Notes: generated by a model not told the origin, from the sequence alone. A stretch of 64,000 bases of DNA from Chryseobacterium sp. MA9 (GCF_024399315.1 NZ_CP075170.1:1426001-1490000), one strand, 5' to 3'; numbered from the stretch's first letter, positions 32,724 to 44,377 are shown. Numbers and translations are program-made.

Positions 32724-33935
32724 TTAGAACAGAGAAAGCTGTATCGATTTCTGCGAACTTGGCTTCTCGGCATCTCCAAAAACTGTTTTTCCGCCAAAGC
32801 GCCAGGAATTTTGTCTTTCTTCTTCAATTACCTTCTGGATATCAAAATCCGGAGTGAAGTCTTTTTCTGCTTCTGTTACGATCTGGTGAAGCTTATTTAA
32901 AGAGTTCAGCTTATCAGAATTTCCCAGTTTGGACTTTTCAATTCCTTTTCTGAGAATGCTGATACTTTCGTCATAGGTATTGATAGGAACAGGGAAAGGA
33001 TGTCCATCTTTACCTCCATGAGCAAAGGAAAACCTTGCCGGATCAGCAAATCTTGACGGTGCTCCGTGAATCACTTCACTTACCAAAGCCAATGACTGCA
33101 TGGTTCTTGGTCCTACTCCTTCCAGCATCAGCAAATCTTCAAAATTCTGAGGCTGCTGTTCTCTGGTAACATACAGAAGTGCTCCCAGACGCTTCAGATC
33201 AACATCAGAAGCCTGAACGTCATGATGAGCAGGAAGAATCAATCTTGCAAAATCTTTCATCACTTCTGCTGAATCGGTATGGGAAATATCTAAAATTCCC
33301 TTTCTGTTTTCTGAAGCTTCAGTATCGGTAAGGTTAAGAATTCTTCCTCTTGAAACCCCATTGATTCCTGTGTGAGGTTTTTCTACAAATGAGGTGATGT
33401 TTTCAGAATGCCAGTGATACCTTCTTGCTGTACCGTCGGATTCATGCATTCCCTGCTGAATAACACTCCAGTTTCCACTATCTGAAAGAATGAAATTGTG
33501 CAGATACAACTGATAACCATCCTGAATAGCAGTATTATCTACTTTTGCAGAAAGTTTGCTGGCTCTTACCAGATCTGTTCCGTTCAATCCGGTTTTATCT
33601 GCAATCCTGATTAATTCTGATGGAGTTTCCCGTGAAAATTTTCCTTTTCCTCCACAGATATAAAGTCCCAGAGATTGAGAATTAGGATTGATAGAACGTT
33701 TTAAAGCTCCCATAACGGAAGTAGTGATACCTGAAGAATGCCAGTCCATTCCCATTACCGCCCCAAAACTCTGAAACCAGAACGGATCTGCCAGCCGGCG
33801 CAGTACCTCATCTTTACCATAATCCATCAGAATGACTTCAATTATGGAAAGTCCCAGCACAGACATACGTTCATACAGCCATGGCGGTACTTTGCCATAG
33901 TGAAGGGGTAAATCTGCTGTGCCTGAACGTTTCAT
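32724..33935 (-). CDS. DUF763 protein with HhH motif and C-terminal beta-clamp-binding motif
   Basis: A 403-residue DUF763 protein. Family landmarks: start MKRSGTADLPLHYGKVPPWL, then MGMDWHSSGITTSVMGALKR, HWHSENITSFVEKPH and HGGKDGHPFPVP. A helix-hairpin-helix DNA-binding element spans about residues 268-290 (LLMLEGVGPRTMQSLALV). The chain ends SIQLSLF: residues 399-403 QLSLF match the bacterial beta-sliding-clamp pentapeptide QL(S/D)LF exactly. From memory, DUF763 is best known in archaea and has no settled function. Replication-linked DNA processing is inferred from the HhH and clamp motif. Confidence 0.88.
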   Translation of the reverse strand: MKRSGTADLPLHYGKVPPWLYERMSVLGLSIIEVILMDYGKDEVLRRLADPFWFQSFGAVMGMDWHSSGITTSVMGALKRSINPNSQSLGLYICGGKGKFSRETPSELIRIADKTGLNGTDLVRASKLSAKVDNTAIQDGYQLYLHNFILSDSGNWSVIQQGMHESDGTARRYHWHSENITSFVEKPHTGINGVSRGRILNLTDTEASENRKGILDISHTDSAEVMKDFARLILPAHHDVQASDVDLKRLGALLYVTREQQPQNFEDLLMLEGVGPRTMQSLALVSEVIHGAPSRFADPARFSFAHGGKDGHPFPVPINTYDESISILRKGIEKSKLGNSDKLNSLNKLHQIVTEAEKDFTPDFDIQKVIEEERQNSWRFGGKTVFGDAEKPSSQKSIQLSLF

Positions 33936-33998
33936 TCTATGATTAAAGTGTAAAGGTAAGTTTTATTCCGCTTAATTTTTAATGATCCGAATCATTAA

Positions 33999-35177
<1,179 letters not shown>

Positions 35178-36011
35178 TCATGCTTGTACAAATGCGACAA
35201 AATCATTGCTTAAGACTTGTTTTCTTTTTCTGGCTTCCCGTGCGAAAACAGCTGGTGTTGTACCGCTATACCGTTTAAAATCTCTGCTTAAATGAGATTG
35301 GTCTGTATATCCAAATTCCTGAGCAAGTTCAGCGATAGAAGTATCGGGAGCATGCCACAGATGGTTTCTTATCTGCTCAAAACGCATAATACCAGATACA
35401 TCTTTTACGGTATGACCGGAAGATTGTTTAAACTTTCTTTCCAATGTCCTGACGGTTGTATGGGCTAAATCCGCTACCCGATTCACAGGAATCGTTCCAT
35501 TATTTTTCCTCATGGCAGCTCCCGCTTTAGAAAGGAGACTGTCCGCTGTGATGTGACTGTGTAATTTCAGAAAATATTGTTCTACCTGAGCAATAGCATC
35601 CTTTATTTTCCCTTGTGTAATGAGATCATTCAATACAGTGTGAAGTTGTGCAACAGGATGTTCGAATATATGGACTCCGTTTTCAGTTTTTTCTGAAGAA
35701 AGCCCCAATAAGTCAAAAACAGCCCATGGAAAACATCTTATCCCGATAATTTCCAGCTGATTCTGAGCATGAAAGAGAGCAGGCTGATTGAGCAGCCCCA
35801 TGATAAAAGGAGAAGGCAAAGCCTGTAGAATTCCCTGATGAGAAATACTGCATCTACTCCCAAAATGAAAGATGATTTCGGCATAACCATCCGGAAGTAC
35901 TGAAAATTCGGACACGTTTTCTCCATAATCTCTTCTGTTATACCAGAAGCACTTAATGGTATCCTTTAATTCTTCCGGGGCTTCAAACTCCTGATGTATA
36001 TTGGAAAACAT
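35178..36011 (-). CDS. AraC-family transcriptional regulator
   Basis: A 277-residue AraC-type regulator. The N-terminal ligand-type domain (LPDGYAEIIFHFGSRCSISHQG, IIGIRCFPWAVFDLLG) resembles the DUF6597 group. The C-terminal double HTH has VADLAHTTVRTLERKFKQ and IAELAQEFGYTDQSHLSRDFKRYSG. It is encoded directly upstream of the Tet(X)-like gene on the same strand (48-bp gap), so control of that enzyme is likely. Confidence 0.88.
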   Translation of the reverse strand: MFSNIHQEFEAPEELKDTIKCFWYNRRDYGENVSEFSVLPDGYAEIIFHFGSRCSISHQGILQALPSPFIMGLLNQPALFHAQNQLEIIGIRCFPWAVFDLLGLSSEKTENGVHIFEHPVAQLHTVLNDLITQGKIKDAIAQVEQYFLKLHSHITADSLLSKAGAAMRKNNGTIPVNRVADLAHTTVRTLERKFKQSSGHTVKDVSGIMRFEQIRNHLWHAPDTSIAELAQEFGYTDQSHLSRDFKRYSGTTPAVFAREARKRKQVLSNDFVAFVQA

Positions 36012-36050
36012 AGTGTAATAATGACTATTTTTTATGCTGTTCGTGCAGAA

Positions 36051-36455
36051 TCAATCGTGAGAATAAAGCTTCAGATCTTTATGTTTTTCTTCATTATATT
36101 CTTCTTCAAAGGTAATTTTATTCCCAAAAGGATCAATTACGGTAAAAGATACAGCTCCGTAAAACGTTTTTTCAAGTCCGGGACGGTTATATTTGTATTT
36201 TTTGTCGATGAGTTCTTTATGATATTGCGGAACGCCTTCACCCCAGACGGCAACTCTTGTTCCGGGTGTTCCATCTCCGTGGTGTTCGCTTAAATGGAAA
36301 ATGATATTTTCTCTTTTCACTTCCATATAAACGGGAGTATTTTCATCAAAATAATGTTCCCAGACGATATCAAATCCCAGCCAGTCTATGTAAAATTCTT
36401 TTGTTTTCTGATAATCGAAGATTCTTAATATGGGAATAATTCTATCTGCTTTCAT
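36051..36455 (-). CDS. VOC-family (glyoxalase/bleomycin-resistance-like) protein
   Basis: A 134-residue VOC protein: MKADRIIPILRIFDYQKTKEFYIDWLGFDIVWEH, then FHLSEHHGDGTPGTRVAVW and a C-terminal AVSFTVIDPFGNKITFEEE with the usual Glu. This pattern belongs to the bleomycin-resistance-like glyoxalase superfamily. Ligand unknown. Confidence 0.85.
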   Translation of the reverse strand: MKADRIIPILRIFDYQKTKEFYIDWLGFDIVWEHYFDENTPVYMEVKRENIIFHLSEHHGDGTPGTRVAVWGEGVPQYHKELIDKKYKYNRPGLEKTFYGAVSFTVIDPFGNKITFEEEYNEEKHKDLKLYSHD

Positions 36456-36464
36456 TATAAATTT

Positions 36465-36812
36465 TTATTGGTGAGACAGTATATTGATCAGTTTCTGAAA
36501 TGGATCTTTAACAAAAAACCTGCGGACTCCCCAATCTTCATTGGTTAGCTCATAAGCAATTTCAAAACCGGCATTTTTCATTTTGTTATAGACTTCATCT
36601 ACATTATCCACTTCAATGGAAAGATCGGGAACTTCGGTATCATTTCCTCCCTGTTCTGCAAAGCTTATTTGAATTTTAGCTTCTTCATCATTACCCAATG
36701 TTTTGATCCAGCCATGATCCATCAAAACGTCCAGTTCCAGAATATCCTGATAAAACTGATTGGCTCTGGAAAGATCATTCGTTTTAATATTTGCTATGAT
36801 TCTTTTTACCAT
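36465..36812 (-). CDS. VOC-family protein
   Basis: A 115-residue glyoxalase-like protein: MVKRIIANIKTNDLSRANQFYQDILELDVLMDHGWIKTLG, with the EVDNVDEVYNKMKNAGFEIAYEL and RRFFVKDPFQKLINIL segments. It starts 85 bp from a perfect 15-bp terminator hairpin that closes the upstream hydrolase. The next VOC gene is 9 bp away, so the two may be co-transcribed. Confidence 0.85.
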   Translation of the reverse strand: MVKRIIANIKTNDLSRANQFYQDILELDVLMDHGWIKTLGNDEEAKIQISFAEQGGNDTEVPDLSIEVDNVDEVYNKMKNAGFEIAYELTNEDWGVRRFFVKDPFQKLINILSHQ

Positions 36813-36831
36813 TTTGCACTAGTTTTTCATT

Positions 36832-36871
36832 AAAAAAGCCTTGTGAAATTACGTAAAATTTCACAAGGCTT
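36832..36871 (-). terminator. Rho-independent terminator
   Basis: AAGCCTTGTGAAATT (36836-36850) and AATTTCACAAGGCTT (36857-36871) form a perfect 15-bp stem, with T-runs in the minus direction. It ends the alpha/beta hydrolase gene. Confidence 0.85.
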
Positions 36872-36897
36872 GATAAATTATTGTACTGTATATTGTA

Positions 36898-37587
36898 TTA
36901 TATTGACGAAGCAGCTTCTAAAATCAGCTGAATAACTTCTTCAGGATGTGATGCCAAGGAAGCATGTCCTGCATCCAAAGAGATTATTTTCTTTGGTTCA
37001 AGACGTTCTGCCATTTCTTTTTCTGTTTCTGCAGGGATCATACGGTCCTGCAGTGAGATTTGATACCAACTTGGACGCGTTTTCCATGCCGGTTCACCTG
37101 CTACATCACCGAAACACTGACCGTGAATAGGTTTTTGCGATAATGACATTACCAGTGCTTTTTCATCATCCAAATCCTGACAGAAAGCAGATTTAAATTC
37201 ATCATATTTAATCCACAAAAAACCTTTGTTATCAGGATAAATACTTGCTCCCCCCGGAGATTCCCGTCTTCCTAACAGAGATCCCAGACTGTCTCCTGCA
37301 TCCGGTGCAAAAGCAGCAATATAAACCAGTCCGGCTACTTTATCATGGTGTCCCGCTCCTGAAATAACAGCACCCCCATAGGAATGTCCTACTAAAAGCA
37401 CCTTGCCTTCCTGGGCATCAATAAGATCTTTAGTCTTATTAATATCGTCCTGCAGAGATGTTAATGGATTCTGAACACTTCTTACTTTATAGCCCGCTTT
37501 TGTCAGTGAAGGAATAACGTATTGCCAGTGTGAACCGTCTCCCCATGCTCCGTGTACCAAAATAATGGTTAAATCTTTTTGTTCCAT
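36898..37587 (-). CDS. Alpha/beta hydrolase (EstC-like)
   Basis: A 229-residue cytosolic alpha/beta hydrolase of the EstC/hydroxynitrile-lyase-like group. It has LVHGAWGDGSHWQ, the nucleophile Ser in LVGHSYGGAVISG, and a C-terminal His in DAGHASLASHP. The acid is in SLQDRMIPAE. Esterase activity is likely; substrate unknown. It has its own terminator downstream and lies 67 bp from a Crp/Fnr-type gene. Confidence 0.87.
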   Translation of the reverse strand: MEQKDLTIILVHGAWGDGSHWQYVIPSLTKAGYKVRSVQNPLTSLQDDINKTKDLIDAQEGKVLLVGHSYGGAVISGAGHHDKVAGLVYIAAFAPDAGDSLGSLLGRRESPGGASIYPDNKGFLWIKYDEFKSAFCQDLDDEKALVMSLSQKPIHGQCFGDVAGEPAWKTRPSWYQISLQDRMIPAETEKEMAERLEPKKIISLDAGHASLASHPEEVIQLILEAASSI

Positions 37588-37654
37588 AATTATTGTGTTA
37601 AAATTTGATGATGATAAAGCTACGGCTTAAAATATCTGTGGACGTTAACTTAAG

Positions 37655-38230
37655 TTAATTAACGATACGGCTTCTGATACGGCTGAGTGACTGTTCTGTT
37701 ACACCAAGGTAGCTGGCAATGTGTTTCTGGGCTATTTTCTGAAAGAGCGCAGGTTGTTTTTTGACAAGATTAAGATATCTGTTTTCAGGGGAAAAACACA
37801 GCAGATCATCAATCCGTTTTTTGGCATCGAGATAAATCTTTTCACTCATCACTCTCCCAAATTGCTGCCAATATGCTTCTTTTTTATATAAATTCTGCAG
37901 ATCTTCTTTACTCAACAGTAAAATTTCACAGTTTTCCAGCGCCTGGATGTTCATATTGGATACGGTATCACAAAGGATGCTTTCATAGTCGGTAAAAAAT
38001 TCATTTTCAAAATAGAATCCGAAATTGATTTCGCGTCCCTGATCATTGATATAGAAAGATCTGATGGTTCCTTTTTTGATAAAGCCCAGATACTTGCATT
38101 TTTCTCCCTGTTTCAGAAAAAAATCAGACTTTAAAAGCTTTGTATCATGAAGCAGTGCATAGAATTCTTCAAAGTGCTCTGAGTCTACCTGAAAGAGTTC
38201 CCCATATTTCTTATAATTATTTGACATCAT
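37655..38230 (-). CDS. Crp/Fnr-family transcriptional regulator
   Basis: A 191-residue Crp-like regulator: an effector domain with FLKQGEKCKYLGFIKKGTIRSFYI and a C-terminal HTH with IAQKHIASYLGVTEQSLSRIRSRIV. It resembles the other window regulator (31853-32443) and the cut gene at the right edge. A second ATG at 38227 could be used. Control of the neighbouring hydrolase is plausible but unproven. Confidence 0.85.
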   Translation of the reverse strand: MMSNNYKKYGELFQVDSEHFEEFYALLHDTKLLKSDFFLKQGEKCKYLGFIKKGTIRSFYINDQGREINFGFYFENEFFTDYESILCDTVSNMNIQALENCEILLLSKEDLQNLYKKEAYWQQFGRVMSEKIYLDAKKRIDDLLCFSPENRYLNLVKKQPALFQKIAQKHIASYLGVTEQSLSRIRSRIVN

Positions 38231-38260
38231 TTGGTGTGATTTGATTAGGTTTTATTTTCA

Positions 38261-38296
38261 AAAAAAGCCTTGCAAAATGATTCACAAGGCTTTTTT
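38261..38296 (-). terminator. Rho-independent terminator
   Basis: AAAAAAGCCTTG (38261-38272) and CAAGGCTTTTTT (38285-38296) pair perfectly. It terminates tpx. Confidence 0.8.
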
Positions 38297-38312
38297 ACAA
38301 AAATTATTTCTA

Positions 38313-38816
38313 TTATTTGTTCAATGCAGCAAGAGCGGCATCGTAATTAGGCTCATCAGCAATTTCAGGAACCTGCTCAGTATATACTACTTTGTTGTTT
38401 TCGTCTGTAACGATCACGGCACGGCTCAATAATCCTTTCAAAGGAGAGTCCGCGATAGTCACTTCATAATCATCTCCGAAGCTGCTTCTGAAATCTGAAA
38501 GTGTTTCTACGTTATTCAAACCTTCAGCTGCACAGAATCTTCCTAATGCGAATGGAAGGTCTTTTGAAACATTGATGATAACCGTATTATCAAGTTTTGA
38601 AGCCTCTTCATTAAATTTTCTGGAAGAAGCAGCACAAGTAGGGGTATCAATGCTTGGGAAAATATTGAATACTTTTTTCTTTCCTGCAAAAGTTTCCAGC
38701 GTTTTTACCGCTAAACCTGAGTCTACCAAAGCAAAGTCTTTTACAGTGGTTCCTACAGATGGTAATGTTCCTATTGTGTGTACTTCGTTTCCTTTTAAAG
38801 TGATTGTCGTTGACAT
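38313..38816 (-). CDS. tpx: Thiol peroxidase, cytosolic
   Basis: A 167-residue atypical 2-Cys peroxiredoxin. The peroxidatic Cys is in FPSIDTPTCAASSRKFNEEAS and the resolving Cys in LGRFCAAEGLNN. It removes organic peroxides using thioredoxin. No signal peptide is present. A second, exported Tpx is encoded at 59759-60328. A perfect -7 box (TAAATTTG, 38839-38846) lies 22 bp upstream of the ATG. Confidence 0.95.
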   Translation of the reverse strand: MSTTITLKGNEVHTIGTLPSVGTTVKDFALVDSGLAVKTLETFAGKKKVFNIFPSIDTPTCAASSRKFNEEASKLDNTVIINVSKDLPFALGRFCAAEGLNNVETLSDFRSSFGDDYEVTIADSPLKGLLSRAVIVTDENNKVVYTEQVPEIADEPNYDAALAALNK

Positions 38817-38838
38817 AATATTTATTTTTTTAGTTTTC

Positions 38839-38846
38839 CAAATTTA
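38839..38846 (-). promoter_or_regulatory. -7 promoter box of tpx
   Basis: TAAATTTG on the minus strand, a perfect TAnnTTTG match. The remaining gap to 39142 is AT-rich with nothing recognised. Confidence 0.5.
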
Positions 38847-39135
38847 ATCAAAAAAGAAAATTTTCCCAGTCTTATTATGGTTAAATTAATCTTAAAGTGA
38901 AAATAAAAGTATTTCGTTTGATAATCAGTTTTTTTCAGACAAAATCCTTTAGCTACAGTACTGAAAAACCAATATCTATGTAATAAAAGATCCAATATAT
39001 AAAAATTGTAGAATTATTAAAAAAATAAATGTTAACATATCTGCAGCTTATTCAATTATACCGATATAAACCAATATGAAATATAAAGAGGTAAAAGCCT
39101 TTTTTTTTATGGAAATATCCCAAATAAAACAATGA

Positions 39136-41406
<2,271 letters not shown>

Positions 41407-41430
41407 TTTTTCGTTTTTGATATAAATTAA

Positions 41431-41458
41431 AAGCTCCTTTTTTAAGGGGCTTTTTTTG
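41431..41458 (+). terminator. Rho-independent terminator
   Basis: AAGCTCC and GGGGCTTTTTTT flank an AT loop; it terminates the isocitrate dehydrogenase gene. Confidence 0.75.
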
Positions 41459-41463
41459 TGAAA

Positions 41464-41548
41464 CCACCCCGTCAAAAATTCTTTGAATTTTTGACACCCC
41501 TCCAAGGGAGGGGAATGTTGAGCACATATTTACTACTCAAGGTCATCA
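41464..41548. repeat. Dispersed repeat R4, full copy
   Basis: Contains two inverted repeats: GTCAAAAATTC paired with GAATTTTTGAC, and CCCCTCC paired with GGAGGGG. A tail TGAGCACATAT is shared with the copy at 47861-47914. Confidence 0.65.
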
Positions 41549-41591
41549 CATCTCCAATTCTTAACCCCTGCAGCCTAAAACCTTCTATCTG

Positions 41592-41927
41592 CTACCTATC
41601 TTCCACAATCACTCTCCTATGCTCTCTTCCCCAGTTGATCATTTCCTGAATAATGTTTCCAAAGGTTCGGCAATATTCTGTAGGCTCATATTCTATTAAA
41701 ACAGGAGTTTCCGGATAAACGGTGCGTTTTACAAGTTTGTTCAGTTCCATATCTTTCAGTTCTTTTGAAAGCATTCTGGTGGTAATTCCGGGAATACTGC
41801 GTTCAATTTCCCTGAAACGTCTGTTACCATTACAAAGTGAATTGATCACCGGAATTCGCCATTTTCCCCCGATAAAATAAAGGGTATCCTGTAAGGCTCT
41901 AAGTTCTTCTGTCTGATCTCTTTCCAT
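41592..41927 (-). CDS. HxlR-family winged-helix transcriptional regulator
   Basis: A 111-residue HxlR-type regulator; members often sense electrophiles or redox stress. The typical GGKWRIPVINSLCNGNRRFREIERSIPGITTRMLSKELKDMEL block is present, with Cys in SLCNG and YCRTF. I start at MERDQTEE, the ATG at 41927. A perfect -7 box ends 6 nt before it, and a start at 41951 would lie upstream of transcription. Divergent from an SDR gene across an operator-like inverted repeat. Confidence 0.88.
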   Translation of the reverse strand: MERDQTEELRALQDTLYFIGGKWRIPVINSLCNGNRRFREIERSIPGITTRMLSKELKDMELNKLVKRTVYPETPVLIEYEPTEYCRTFGNIIQEMINWGREHRRVIVEDR

Positions 41928-41932
41928 AGCTG

Positions 41933-41940
41933 CAAAATTA
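41933..41940 (-). promoter_or_regulatory. -7 promoter box of the HxlR gene
   Basis: TAATTTTG on the minus strand, a perfect TAnnTTTG match, ending 6 nt before the ATG. Confidence 0.5.
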
Positions 41941-41960
41941 AGCGGTATCATTCATTATAC

Positions 41961-41997
41961 TGGTATACTCTGTGATACTGGTTACAAAAGTATACCA
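41961..41997. promoter_or_regulatory. Candidate HxlR operator
   Basis: TGGTATACT (41961-41969) and AGTATACCA (41989-41997) form a perfect 9-bp inverted repeat with a 19-bp spacer. It lies between the divergent HxlR and SDR genes, directly upstream of the SDR -7 box. Confidence 0.5.
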
Positions 41998-42005
41998 TTT
42001 TAAAA

Positions 42006-42013
42006 TAACTTTG
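42006..42013 (+). promoter_or_regulatory. -7 promoter box of the SDR gene
   Basis: TAACTTTG, a perfect TAnnTTTG match, 16 bp upstream of the ATG at 42029. Confidence 0.55.
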
Positions 42014-42028
42014 TCAAAAAATTTTACA

Positions 42029-42775
42029 ATGAAAAAATTAACCCATAAACTGGCTATTGTAACAGGAGGAAACAGCGGAATCGGATTCGCTGCAGCAAAA
42101 GAACTTATTTCAGAAGGAGCAAAAGTGATCATCACCGGAAGACGAAAAGAAGCTGTAGAAAAGGCGGCTCAGGAACTCGGTGCTGTTCCGTTCATCGCAG
42201 ATCAGGCTAATCTTGATGATATTGATCTGCTGAAGAAAGAAGTAGAGAAACAGTACGGCAAGGTAGATATTCTGTTTATCAATGCAGGCATTACAGGAAC
42301 CCTGACGCCTATTGAAAATATGGATGTAGAAAATTTTGATCAGGTAATGAATATTAATTTTAGAGGTGCTTATTTCACATTAAGCAAATTCATTCCTTTA
42401 TTGAATGACGGAGCTTCAGTGATCTTTTTATCTTCCATTGTCGCTTCCACCTATAAACCCAACAGTTCGGCTTATCAGGCAAGCAAAGCCGCATTGAACT
42501 CTATTGCGAAAACAGCAGCAGCAGAGCTGGCACCTAGAAAAATCAGAGTGAATATGATAAGCCCTGGTCCTATAAAAACTGAAATTATGAGTAAAGCCGG
42601 CCTGGATGAAGAGGCATTGAAGAATATTCAAAATCATCTCATAGATCAGATTCCAATGAAGAAAATGGGAACCGCTGAAGAAGTCGCCAGGCTGGTTACT
42701 TATTTATCAGATGATCAGCTTTCGGGATTTATCACAGGTACTGAAATTGTGATAGATGGCGGCATTACTTTATAA
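42029..42775 (+). CDS. SDR-family oxidoreductase under HxlR control
   Basis: A 248-residue classical SDR: LAIVTGGNSGIGFAAA for NAD(P) binding, the NAG motif in LFINAGIT, and an active-site Ser (FLSSIVAST) with Tyr-x3-Lys in AYQASKAALNS. ISPGPIKTEIM and ITGTEIVIDGGITL close the fold. I start at MKKLTHKL (42029), because the -7 box at 42006-42013 excludes the earlier in-frame start. The divergent HxlR regulator and the operator between them point to an inducible detoxification role; this is inferred. Confidence 0.9.
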   Translation: MKKLTHKLAIVTGGNSGIGFAAAKELISEGAKVIITGRRKEAVEKAAQELGAVPFIADQANLDDIDLLKKEVEKQYGKVDILFINAGITGTLTPIENMDVENFDQVMNINFRGAYFTLSKFIPLLNDGASVIFLSSIVASTYKPNSSAYQASKAALNSIAKTAAAELAPRKIRVNMISPGPIKTEIMSKAGLDEEALKNIQNHLIDQIPMKKMGTAEEVARLVTYLSDDQLSGFITGTEIVIDGGITL

Positions 42776-42790
42776 AAGATAGATTTCATC

Positions 42791-42821
42791 AAATCCCGGC
42801 AGCGCAATTACCGGGATTTTT
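42791..42821 (+). terminator. Rho-independent terminator
   Basis: AAATCCCGG and CCGGGATTTTT around an 11-nt loop; it ends the SDR gene. Confidence 0.8.
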
Positions 42822-42845
42822 CATGTGTATTTTCAGGCTAAAAAA

Positions 42846-42920
42846 TTCCGGATTCACCTTTTGATTTGTCCAACTCGGCCTGTTTTCCGTTTCACAGCAT
42901 GTACTACCAACCTACTTTTG
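42846..42920 (+). promoter_or_regulatory. Shared regulatory motif (42846-42871) and -7 box of the haem/P460 gene
   Basis: A 26-bp block at 42846-42871 begins TTCCGGATTCACC and ends ATTTGTCC. It matches 24 of 26 positions with 46465-46490. The -7 box TACTTTTG (42913-42920) starts 67 bp after the block's start, as at the second site. It is probably bound by the LytTR regulator encoded two genes downstream (inference). Confidence 0.65.
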
Positions 42921-42947
42921 AACGAGAAAATAAAAACAATACACATT

Positions 42948-43931
42948 ATGGAGACCGTAAAGAAAAAAAGAAATCCCATTGCCATCTTCTTTCTGGCCAT
43001 ACTAGGAGTTTTCGGAGGGCTGCAGTTATTCAGTCAGCCTTTAGAAGGAAAACCGGTTACAAAAAAAATCGAAGCACCAAGGGAAGTGATCAGCATTCTT
43101 GAAAACTCGTGTTTCAACTGTCATTCCAACCAGCAGAATCTAAGCTGGTATGATAAAATTGCTCCAGTTTCCTGGGCAGTCAATAAAGATATCAAAAGAG
43201 CCAGAGAAGTTCTGAATTTTTCAGAATGGGAAAAATACTCTCCAGCCGAGCAACAGGGAAAAATGTACGCTATTCTCAATATGATGCAAAGTGGAAAAAT
43301 GCCTCTTCATGAATATACTCTTCTGCATCCTTCAGCGAAAATTAATCAAAAAGATATTGAAGTCATTAGAAAATATACGCTTTCATTATCCTCAGTAAAT
43401 CCAACAACTCAAAAAAAGATTGAAATACCTCAGGCCTCATCCATTTTACCCATTTCTGCATCAACAAAATTTCCGGTTTCTCCCAATGGAGTTCAGTACA
43501 CGCCTGATTTCAAAAACTGGAAAGTCATCAGTATGAGTACTCTTTTTGACAATTCCATCCGTGTGATCTATGGAAATGACATCGCTGTAAAAGCTGTGGA
43601 AACAGAGAACTTTCACCCGTGGCCAGACGGAAGCATTGTGGTAAAATCTGTATGGAAACAACAGGTGTTGCCTGACGGAGAAATCAGACCCGGAAAATTT
43701 ATCAATGCACAATTTATGGTAAAAGATTCCAAACAATATAAAGATACTGAAGGCTGGGGATTTGCAAAATTCTCAGGAGATGATCTTCACCCAACCGGAA
43801 AGACAGCATCTTTCGCCAAAGAATCATGCATCGCCTGTCACAGACAACTTGCAGAAAAAACAGGTTATCTGTTTGATGTTCCTATGAAAGTAAATACTCA
43901 AAGATTAATCCAAAATTTACAGAAAAAATGA
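42948..43931 (+). CDS. Haem-binding domain plus cytochrome P460 fusion protein
   Basis: A 327-residue envelope protein with one N-terminal membrane anchor (about 10-28). The first domain has haem-binding C55FNCH59 with the SWYDKIAPVSWAVNKDIKRAREVLNFSEW pattern of the Haem_bd family. The second (about 185-310) is P460-like (WKVISMSTLFDNSIRVIYGN, DGSIVVKSVWKQQ, FMVKDSKQYKDTEGWGFAKF) and ends in C294IACH298. P460 enzymes oxidise hydroxylamine or bind NO in other bacteria; the role here is unknown. I start at the ATG at 42948, downstream of the -7 box. Confidence 0.85.
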   Translation: METVKKKRNPIAIFFLAILGVFGGLQLFSQPLEGKPVTKKIEAPREVISILENSCFNCHSNQQNLSWYDKIAPVSWAVNKDIKRAREVLNFSEWEKYSPAEQQGKMYAILNMMQSGKMPLHEYTLLHPSAKINQKDIEVIRKYTLSLSSVNPTTQKKIEIPQASSILPISASTKFPVSPNGVQYTPDFKNWKVISMSTLFDNSIRVIYGNDIAVKAVETENFHPWPDGSIVVKSVWKQQVLPDGEIRPGKFINAQFMVKDSKQYKDTEGWGFAKFSGDDLHPTGKTASFAKESCIACHRQLAEKTGYLFDVPMKVNTQRLIQNLQKK

Positions 43932-44371
43932 AAAATACAATCCTGATTTTATTGGTAAGCCTTGTTTCCCTTACCGCCTGCAGCAAAGAAAATAATGATA
44001 AAGAAAATGGACTCGTGAGGACTGTTTTTGACCCGGGTCATCTCAAATTCATTTCCAATTCTTTAAATCCCAGAAAAGAAACCATGTCCGCTTTATACGG
44101 AAATGAAAAAGCATTGGAATCTTTATCAAAGGAAAGCCAGACACCGGAAGCAGGTGCAGTTATGAAACTGGTAACCTGGAAATATCATGATAATCCTCAA
44201 TATATCGGCGGAACAATCACCGGAGAACTGGTAAGTATTGAAACTGTTCAGGCTGATCAGCTGGGAAATATTTCTTATGATATTAAAAATGATTTGCTAC
44301 AAAACAGTTCTCCTGATAAAGAAGAAAGAATACAGTATTTTATGAGCTACCACCCTGTAAGCAGGCCATAA
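43928..44371 (+). CDS. P460-like lipoprotein without CxxCH
   Basis: A 147-residue lipoprotein (LVSLTACSKEN, Cys18). It keeps P460-like sequence marks (FISNSLNPRKETMSALYGNEKALES, then KLVTWKYHDNPQYIGGTITGEL) but has no CxxCH, so it should not bind haem c covalently. Start and the upstream stop overlap by four bases, so it is coupled to the haem/P460 gene. It may assist or pair with that protein. P460 assignment is by pattern only and needs a profile search. Confidence 0.62.
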   Translation: MKNTILILLVSLVSLTACSKENNDKENGLVRTVFDPGHLKFISNSLNPRKETMSALYGNEKALESLSKESQTPEAGAVMKLVTWKYHDNPQYIGGTITGELVSIETVQADQLGNISYDIKNDLLQNSSPDKEERIQYFMSYHPVSRP

Positions 44372-44377
44372 TAAAAA

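Noticed and set aside
42885..42895. Second half-site TTCCGTTTCAC in the haem/P460 promoter
   Set aside because: It resembles the start of the shared block with a one-base gap, but the second promoter has nothing like it at the same place, so I do not count it.
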